Source: Astragalus membranaceus (taxonomy: Eukaryota; Streptophyta; Magnoliopsida; Fabales; Fabaceae). Taken from it: a stretch of 64,000 nucleotides of DNA. The notes below the pieces were generated by a model, which was not told where the DNA came from, did not search any database, and was given only the letters and a program-made list of their open reading frames with translations. Numbering within the stretch: position 1 is the stretch's first letter; each line of letters opens with the position of its first letter. The stretch covers positions 88,012,360-88,076,359 of the forward strand of contig CM076847.1 of the NCBI GenBank assembly GCA_039519185.1. The letters run 5' to 3'. Positions 56,701 to 64,000 of this stretch are shown here, piece by piece. The position numbers and the translations under genes were made by a program.

Positions 56701-59107
56701 AGACAAATGATCTTTTATGAGCTTCATGGTGTGATATGTCAGCTCCAACTTTACGCTGCTTTTTTTCTTTTTTTTTTGACTCAAAGTTCACTTCTTTTTT
56801 CCTTTTCTTTCTCTTTTTTTATTTATTTTCGCCTTCTCTTTCATTGGAGCTAAGTAAACTTATGAAAATAACAACACCTCTAAATGTTTCGGCTAAAGGT
56901 GGGTACAAAGGCTAATTCATTTTTTAGGATGTGGGAAAGTGGGCAAACTTCACTTCAAATCATGATTGCTTATTTTCTTGAAATTTCAAGATAGGATAAA
57001 ACTTCATTTTAACATATTTGCTTTTCTTTATTTTTCCTTTTATTAATACCCTAATTTTTGCTTGAGTTGCTCTTATGAGTTTTCAACCTAACGGGCTTTT
57101 CTTTTTGGATTTCTTTTTTTTTACTCAACAGACTTGCACGAGTGTTTAGAATGCCAGCAGGAAATCTTAGTGATCATTACTCTGCCCCATTATGGAGCTT
57201 TCAAACTGTTATTAGTGAAATTTCATCACTGGGGGGATAGTGAATGAAATACTCTTGTGGGGACTAGGCACTTTAGGGACGGTTGGGGTTGGTTTAGAAT
57301 ATGAATGATGGATAATGGTAAAGGGAAAAAGTAGGGATAGTACAACTGACTGAAACAAGGGTAAATACACATGTCATGTTAGTTTATTTTGAAAATGCCT
57401 CATAGAGAGTTGACACCGGTTAAAATAGAACAATCTTAATTGACAAAACCACATAAGTTAACAAAGTAGACATTTGGGTCTTTCATCCCATGAGGGTGAG
57501 ACATATGTTGGTTGATGCCTTTGGTGAGGCACGTCTCTGAGGCTAAGGGTCAAGCCTACAGGAGCAAGGGTTTGAAGATGTGCAAAACTGATGTTGGCTT
57601 ATGTCTTTGGTGAGGCATGCAAAGGCTAAGGGTCAAGCCTATGGGAGGAAGGGTTTGAAATGATACGGTCAATATTGGAGTGACAATGATGGTGAATGAG
57701 TTATTGGTGAATTCCATTGAAGGGTTAAGTGGGTGGATGGTTTCCATAAATGTGGTAGGTATGAGTAGGATGTGTATGGAGTGAAGGGTGAAGAACTTGA
57801 TGTTGGTGAATCAAGTTAGGGTATGACAACATTTTCCAAGGGAGAGAAGTCAATTCAAATATGATTTTCAAAAATGTATCATTTCTCATCAAACAATGTT
57901 TCCAAAGAATATTTTCATGTGTTTTTTTGTATCCTTTTGAATAGTTTTTGAATGTAATGCACGAGTTTATGCATGTTGCTAGATTTGGCATAAAATGCAG
58001 AAGAATGAAAACAGAATGATACATTGATATGACACTGAGGAAAAATTATTGGATGATGAATGACGCAAGAATGAAGCAATTTCTGATTTTTATTTTGGTG
58101 CATGTAGAAATATGAGATGCATGTAAAAGGAATAAAAACTTTTACTTTTGTTTTTTATGATGCATGGGAGTAATGCCTTTGAAGTGGATGTGAAAGAAAT
58201 AAATGACCCCTTTTTTTATATAATGCATGAAGAGGGAATAATGCATTTAAATGAAATGATGAATGAATATATAATATCACAGTGATGTTTTTTTTAATGT
58301 GGATATGCAAGATGGACAAATAAAGCAAATAATATTTCTGTTATTTAAAGATGATGAGATGCATGGTAGCGAAATAATAATGGGATGGGTATGAAAAGAA
58401 TGATCTTATTTTGTTATGAATGCATGACGATTTTTGTTTTTTTTTATATGATGATGTTGCCTCATGTGCATGCAAAAGAAAGAAGCATGAAAATGTTTTT
58501 TTTAGTGATTTTATTTTGGAGAAATGCTAACCAGATTAATAGAGAGAGTAAGTATAATGCCCCAATGTCCTAGGTGGGTCATGTCTAAATTGGGATTTTC
58601 AACATGATCTAGGGTCACTTTAGTGATCATCCTTTCGGGTGGCTCTATTCACTTCCTCACAAAGGTCCCCAGAGCTAAAGTCCCCTTCATGGTATTATCC
58701 ACAACGGCAGATGACTACCAGGTGTGGGATATCATAAAAAGGCGCACTCTGTTGAGACTTTCATGATAGTCAGACAGACGAATCCAGAATGACTATCACT
58801 AATTATCTCCATTCTTCCTAAGTTTCACGCAGACCCGGGTATAGGGCCCCACTCAAAAGTGTGTGCAATATGTATAGGTGATGTGTGTGATAAGGGCAAA
58901 ATACATAAACTAACCAAGCTGGAAAATATATACAACAACAACAACAACAAAAAAGTCGTCTACCCCAAGGTTCAATAATATAAAGAAATGCTAATAAATA
59001 AATAAAATAAGCATAAGGGCAGAAACAAAATATTAAATTAACAAATACTTACACATTGAATTAATTAGGCTTGACTCTCTTAATTAGTCCCCAGTGAAGT
59101 CGCCAGC
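53765..59107 (-). mobile_element. Internal region of the large LTR element, no coding capacity
   Basis: It is bounded by the PPT (GCTGCCCCTCTTTA on plus, 53765-53778) and the PBS (complement of about 59087-59105). Over 5.3 kb I find no gag, protease, RT, RNase H or integrase motif on either strand. The segment 53890-54290 repeats TCTGAAGGACC-type words; 54500-58600 is rich in ATGCATG-like and GAATG phrases. Frames such as 56074-56460 (minus) lack known domains. This fits a large retrotransposon derivative that borrows proteins. Confidence 0.75.
59087..59105 (-). promoter_or_regulatory. Primer-binding site of the large LTR element
   Basis: On minus, TGGCGACTTCACTGGGGAC follows the LTR end after two bases. 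The TGGCGAC...CACTGGGGA type is seen in Ogre/Tat-like elements of legumes and is usually ascribed to Arg tRNA priming. Confidence 0.8.
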
Positions 59108-60191
59108 TCTAGCGACCGAAAGAATCCGGATGAGGGATTCTTCGAAGTTTACAATGAAGCCGCCACCAATATTTATTTTTAGGAAAAATATTGGAAAAAA
59201 CCTTTTATTTGGATAAAGGGGGTTTTGCAGACAAGGTTCAGGTTCGGGAGTCGTTTATGCGTAGGGAATGTATTAGCACCCTACGACATCCTTCCTAAGG
59301 AAGGCTACCTTTTAACTAAATGTGTAAAATTATTAATTTCAAATTTTATTTTTATCCTTATTTACAAATAAAAAAAAGACTTGGAAGGAGGACATTTAAT
59401 TATTTTTGTTTGTTTTTGAAAAAAAAAAGAAATAAAAAATTTACAAAAGAACTAAAAAAGGGTTTTTATTAATGCAATTGACAGAGGTCGGCCGCCCTCT
59501 ACTCCTACGTATCTCCTGGTAGAGAATCAAATCACACATAGTTCTTGGGTAGAAAATGTTTGTGTGTTGGTATTTTTTAAGTATTTTGAAATCGGGATGG
59601 ATATGTGGTAATGACCAAATAAGTAAACTCAGAGTGGTCATCATTCATAGCCCGTTTGAAAACTAAAGTTGTTATTAACGATCAAACAAGCTAAACTCAG
59701 AGTGACCATTAGTAACAACCTATTTTTTATGTGAGTTTGATTGTTTGAAAGAAAAATATTAGTTTGAAAGCATTGCAGTGTAATAAAAAACCCAATGGGT
59801 TTTAATAAAAAGGTAGGTGCAATTAACAGGGGTGTTGTATTAAATAAAAGCAGGTGGTGTGCTTAGCAGTAGCCCAACCTGGGTTTTTTTGGTTTTTGGA
59901 CTCTGGTCTGTGAGCTGGGCTGATGTATAAAAAAGGGGTGCTGTATTACTAAAAATGGGGGTGTGTAAATATGAATCAGATATCTCTCTGGGCTTTTAAA
60001 TAACATGGCCTGAGAATGGGCCTGCGCAGGGGGATGCATGAACTAAAACACAGGGGGTGCAAAAAAATGTATCTGATTTTTAAAATTAAAATGAAATAAA
60101 CAGTAATATATAAAGGCATATATAAGGCAACTTTATCATCTGAATCTGAATAACCCTAATCTCCACTCTCAAGCGCCGCACACTCATATCC

Positions 60192-60231
<40 letters not shown>

Positions 60232-62117
60232 TTTCGGAGAGAGAGAAAGAAGAATGGTGGAGAGAGAGAGAAAGAAAAGAGGAACGAAGGAGAGAGAGAC
60301 GAACACAGATTACGCCGGAGGGAGGGCCGTGGTAGCGGCGTCGACATCGATGACGGTGAGTAAGAGAGAGGGACAGTGATGATGGTTTCGGTGAGAGAGA
60401 AACGAAGGTGGGGAACAACGGCCAGCGGTTCTCGAATACGGTGTTGATAGCGAGACTACGCCGAAGGGGAACCGTGGTAACAGCGCAGGCGATGGCGACG
60501 GTGAGGTAGGAGAAAAGGGGACGCGACGGCAGAGGAAAGGGAGAAGAGAGGAGATGACGGTGGTTATGGGGCTCGCCGGAGGTCACGGCGGCGGCGCTTC
60601 GAGGATAGCAACCGGAGGTTGATTTTGCGCCTCAGGTTCGTTTTTTACTGTCTTTCTTATTACCTCTACTCCCTTTTTCTATGATTTCTTCCTTATGGTT
60701 TTTTCCAAATCTTAAAATTTTTCATCTTTCAACTTTGATCTTACTTCTCAATGTTGTGATTCCTAGCTTCAACTCTACCCTTTGCTATTTTCTCTGTTAC
60801 TATTTGTTTGCTTTATTTATCTGTTTGCAACTTATTCATCTGGTTTGGTTCTAAACTCAACCCCAAGTTCCCTTATTATTATTTTGTTAATATTCCCCTA
60901 ACATGTAAACAACGTGACTATTTTAATAAAAAGGAACTCAATTTGGTTCTTCTTGTTACTCCTAACTTGTTATTATTATTATTATTTTTTTAAAGGAACT
61001 CAGAACCTAATTTCTACTACTGGACATATTTCATGTCTAAAACCCTAAGTTCAGATTTTATGAAATTCTGGTAGTGAACAAAAACTAAAAAGCATAACAC
61101 TAAAATTGAATTTGGGACCAACCTTTATTCCAGCTTCTGATGTTCGCCTTTTGCTATACTTGTACTTTCTACTTGTTGCTACTGCTTACCGCTTCTACTG
61201 CTTACTCCTCTTTGTTTCAGAATTTCGAATAAAGTGTTTTTGGGATGATTAGGGTTCTGATTTTGAACCACTAATAGTTTAGACTGTTTCTAAATTTTTT
61301 CTCCTTTATTTTTCTTTCTCTCTACAGTTTTAATCTCTTTTTTCTGGAGCTCAAAACTGCTTCTCAACTCTTCCCTTTTTGAACTCTAAAATTTTGTAAT
61401 AATCAGTGTTATGTGTGTGTTGTTGTGCGTATCTTGTGTGTGTTCTGTTATGTTGCTGCCTATTGTATTTATAGTCAAAATACTGTGGTGTAGGTGCGGG
61501 TGTTGAAGCAGGGAATCAAAAATTCTTGGGGAAAAATTCTGAAGAACAAACAAACAGCCCAGAGGTGGTGCCAAGGGTGTACTCAAAAGTGGCTTGGTTG
61601 GGGTTTATTTGGAAAAAACAAGGGAGCAAGGAGAAGGAGCAATTGACTCCATTCTTCAAATGTTGCTGCCAGCAACAGTGGCCAGCAGGGGGCGCTCCTG
61701 CCTTGTTTTTTTTTTTTTAATTTTTGTACCTTTTTTATTTAATTTTTTTTGTCTACATGTATACCAAAGTTGACTTTGTGTTGTACCATTATTTTGTAAA
61801 AAAAACTGTTTATAATAGTAAAAAAGCAATAATTCAGAAATTGATTTTTATTAGATTTTTTTATTATATATAACAATAATAACAAACAAATTAAACTAAA
61901 TTACAATAATCATAATATCAATAAATAATGAGCACCGAGATAAACGTTCGTATACGACAAGACGCGAACGCACTTCCGTGATGAGAGCAAAGATGCGCGC
62001 ATAATTAAAGATAACACGTGGCACATCGAGAACAAAAATGCGTGCACGATTAGAAGCGACCCGCGCGCGAATTAAAACAATTTGCATTAGTCTATCGGAT
62101 AAAATTAGGGTATGACA
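59108..62117 (-). repeat. Right (5') LTR of the large element, 3.0 kb
   Basis: This is an uninterrupted copy. Its left end reads TCTAGCGACC where the left LTR has TGTAGCGACC, a damaged terminus. A minus-strand TATA box (complement of 61466-61473) and plus-strand TATATAAA/TATATAAG boxes (60107-60126) are both present. The frames 60191-60586 and 60156-60347 (minus) are low-complexity Ser/Leu products of (GA)n and GC-rich repeats; I do not treat them as genes. Confidence 0.88.
60194..60228. repeat. (GA)n microsatellite
   Basis: An uninterrupted GA run in the right LTR, the counterpart of 41142-41173. Confidence 0.92.
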
Positions 62118-62122
62118 AAAAT

Positions 62123-62804
62123 ATTATATATTTTACAGTCTAAAGTTAATAATTTTTTTTAGAAAAAATAAATATGCTTTTTTTTACGGAAGGTATAATC
62201 AAAAGGTATAGTCACAAGCAGATAACTTAGTTTCTGCTTCCAAAGCAAACCAATTGGAATTTGTGAACAAAAGGTATAATCACAAGCAGATAACTTAGTT
62301 TCTTAAGCACGTTGTCGTGGATTTGGTCCTGTCATGTGTATGAAAATGTCTTTTTGAGAGATTCAAAACTCACTTCGATAGTCAAATATATCTAAGGAAG
62401 AAAATATGAACTCTAAATTCACAAAAATATTGTTCTTTATTAACTTTTTTTTTTGCTGAACTTTATCAACTTTTTTTTTGACAGCACTTTATCAACTTTT
62501 ATAAACACAAAACTATTCTTTTTTTTGACAAAAACACAAAACTATTCTTAAAAACTATAATCAAACATTCTTAGAGACAATACTGGTGTTTATATGGTTT
62601 GCTTTTGAAGGAACGATGCTGGGTTTGCTGAGCTTGGGTTCGCGAAGGGAGAGAAAGTATCGAATGAAGAAGATGGAATTTTTATTTATTAAATATAATA
62701 ATTAAAAAACAATTTTTGTAGTAATAATAATAATTTTTATGTTTAAATTCCAACAAGGCAAGCCAGTGTGTCAGCCACATAGAATAACTGACTGACAACT
62801 CAGC
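62123..62804. other. Intergenic sequence with a local direct repeat
   Basis: AAAAGGTATA(A/G)TCACAAGC followed by AGATAACTTAGTTTCT occurs at about 62199-62233 and 62267-62302. No gene is present; the remainder is AT-rich with T runs. Confidence 0.6.
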
Positions 62805-62819
62805 GCCAATTTTGACAAA

Positions 62820-63003
62820 CTTAGAGGGGGACTTTGATTTTACAAATTGGGAAAATAGGGGCACTAAATTCGTGGAAAAAAAATTCTTGGGGACTAAAGT
62901 CGTGGGTTAGTGAAAATAGGGAGACTAAACTCGTGAAAAAAATTCTTCGGGGACTAAAATCGTTAGTTGGTGAAAATAGGGGGACCAAAGCTGTAATTAA
63001 GCC
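62820..63003. repeat. Imperfect tandem repeat, about 60-bp unit
   Basis: The pattern GTGAAAATAGGGRGACTAAA plus a CGTG(A/G)AAAAAAATTCTTGGGG-like part is repeated about three times. The end GTAATTAAGCC and the start GGGGGACTTTGATTT are typical of subterminal regions of MULE-type MITEs, but termini and TSDs were not identified. Confidence 0.6.
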
Positions 63004-63058
63004 AACTTTTTATATGCAAGAATAAAATTTTAAAACCTTATAACAGATATTGGAATAA

Positions 63059-63192
63059 ACATGTCCTTCACTTTTGGTTGCCTCGGCAATTTCAGCAACA
63101 CGGAGACGACAGCTCCTGGATTCGAACCCGAGTGTGAAAAGTGATGTGTGTGCGTGGTGTTTATTTGTCATTCCATCTAAGTAGACAAAAAA
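63059..63192 (+). mobile_element. SINE with 14-bp TSD
   Basis: It is flanked by perfect AGATATTGGAATAA repeats (63045-63058 and 63193-63206). It has box B GGATTCGAACC (63118-63128) and an A-rich end (GACAAAAAA). The 134-bp body looks slightly 5'-shortened because box A is poorly preserved. Confidence 0.9.
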
Positions 63193-63264
63193 AGATATTG
63201 GAATAACTCCTCACTCGTATATTTTTTTTTGACAACCCTAACTTGTTTGTATATTCCTAAAAAT

Positions 63265-63313
63265 GACATTAATACATGAGACAAATAAGACATTAATACA
63301 TGAGACAAATAAA

Positions 63314-63356
<43 letters not shown>

Positions 63357-63420
63357 TTGTTAAATTTATATATTATTTTCCACTATACCAACCCACGACA
63401 TTAATACATGAGACAAATAA
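63265..63420. repeat. 24-bp repeats around a (TA)n tract
   Basis: GACATTAATACATGAGACAA plus ATAA occurs at 63265-63288, 63289-63312 and 63397-63420. A (TA)n run lies at 63320-63354 between copies two and three. Confidence 0.88.
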
Positions 63421-63595
63421 AATACATATACACATATTCATTGTTAGATTTTATTTATTATTTTCCTTTTTTTGGTTTAAAAAATTATATTTTTTGTCCT
63501 TCTCAAATTTTATTTTAAAATAAAACACATAAAACAAGCACACATAAAAGCGCTAGTTTCTCTGCCCTCTGGGGTTTCTTTCATTATAAAAAGAA

Positions 63596-64000
63596 GGCTA
63601 AAATAAAGTTTTGGTCATTTATCTTTTACTATTTTTTTTCGTTTACATCCTTTATCTTTTCAAAATGGTTTAAAATGACTCTTTCGTTAAGTGAAAGTTA
63701 AATAGGACTTACGTGGACATTGATGTGGATAAATTTGCCACGTAAGTAGCTAACTGTGTTATTAGGCCATAATATGTTTTTTCGTTTTCGTCATTTATCT
63801 TTTCTAAAATATTTGTTTACATGTTTTATCTTTTTAAAATTATTCGTTTACGTCATTCATCTTTTTAAAAATATTCGTGTATGTCCTTTATCTTTTTGCA
63901 ATTAATTAAAATGGTCTTTTCAGTAAGTGATTGTTAATTATGTTTCCTAATTTTTTGTTATTGTCATTTATCTTTTTAAAAATATTTATTTACGCCCTTT
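63596..64000. mobile_element. Start of a MULE-type element, cut by the window end
   Basis: It begins GGCTAAAATAAAGTTTTGGT, like the MITE at 44197. Subterminal units of about 30 bp (GTCATTTATCTTTT...ATATTCGTTTAC) repeat several times from 63610 on. The right end lies beyond the window, so neither length nor TSD can be given. Confidence 0.6.

Larger units (their letters stand above)
35245..62117 (-). mobile_element. Large non-autonomous LTR element (LARD/Ogre-like) with nested insertions
   Basis: The outer ends TGTAGCGACC (35245) and GGGTATGACA (62117) are flanked by AAAAT on both sides (35240-35244 and 62118-62122). The right LTR is 59108-62117. The left LTR is the sum of 35245-35671, 40486-41346, 43603-44196, about 44513-45265 and 53457-53764, roughly 2.9 kb without insertions. 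On minus, the right LTR is followed by the PBS TGGCGACTTCACTGGGGA, and the left LTR is preceded by the PPT AAAGAGGGGCAGC. The internal 53765-59107 has no gag-pol. Its proteins must come from elsewhere. Confidence 0.85.

Noticed and set aside
57556..58103. Minus frames with His/Pro-rich peptides in the large element's internal region
   Set aside because: Repeats of ATG/GAATG-rich DNA; no gag or pol motif.
60191..60586. 131-residue minus frame rich in Ser and Leu (also 41132-41401)
   Set aside because: It is a translation of (GA)n and GC-rich LTR sequence; the two LTR copies differ in repeat number and frame.

Overview
This is a transposon-dominated stretch of plant nuclear DNA. It is AT-rich, and it carries plant-type LTR retrotransposons (Athila-like, other Ty3-type and Copia), plant LINEs with zf-RVT and RNase H tails, tRNA-derived SINEs, Helitrons, Mutator- and hAT-type MITEs, and long (TA)n tracts. 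The mix of families suggests a eudicot, probably a legume; that is inference from family resemblance. I see no intact host gene. Every long reading frame I could identify belongs to a mobile element, and nearly all are broken.

Left part (1-17 kb): two copies of one Helitron-like family (3' ends at 2987 and 6676), a SINE with target-site duplication (TSD), a rearranged Ty3-type LTR element (about 6.8-11.75 kb, primer-binding site at 9750), two tandem palindromes (11.8-11.9 kb), a foldback element, and a 1.5 kb Helitron (13784-15273) with a duplicated 5' end and a 12-bp minisatellite. A LINE (from about 15.66 kb) is split by an Athila-like element.

Middle part (17-35 kb): the Athila-like element (17041-24562, TSD CTCTT) has both LTRs, a PBS and a PPT, and encodes Gag and protease, but the enzymatic part of pol has been removed in frame. 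Behind the LINE tail come a SINE (TSD 15 bp) and a 3.4 kb LTR element (25019-28427). Its PBS and PPT lie on the minus strand while its only gene, a split ORF resembling the 'putative gypsy type transposon' domain, lies on the plus strand. A non-autonomous Mutator-like element (28695-30077, 9-bp TSD), a hAT-type MITE and a second interrupted LINE follow.

Right part (35-64 kb): one very large non-autonomous LTR element (35245-62117, TSD AAAAT) reads on the minus strand. Its right LTR (59108-62117) is clean. Its left LTR has been split by a complete but dead Copia element (35672-40480), a Ty3 solo LTR (41347-43597), a MULE-type MITE (44197-44512), and a truncated Copia element next to a second Ty3 LTR (45266-53456). 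That truncated Copia is itself split inside its RNase H codons by an Athila-type solo LTR (45772-47271). The window ends in tandem repeats, another SINE and the start of a MULE-like element.

The most unusual pattern crosses element types. Several elements carry their own short, often palindromic sequence word, repeated in LTRs, untranslated regions and, in the Athila element, coding linkers. Related LTRs carry different words at matching positions. This recalls the family-specific motifs bound by VANC anti-silencing proteins of VANDAL transposons, but here it is seen mainly in LTR elements.
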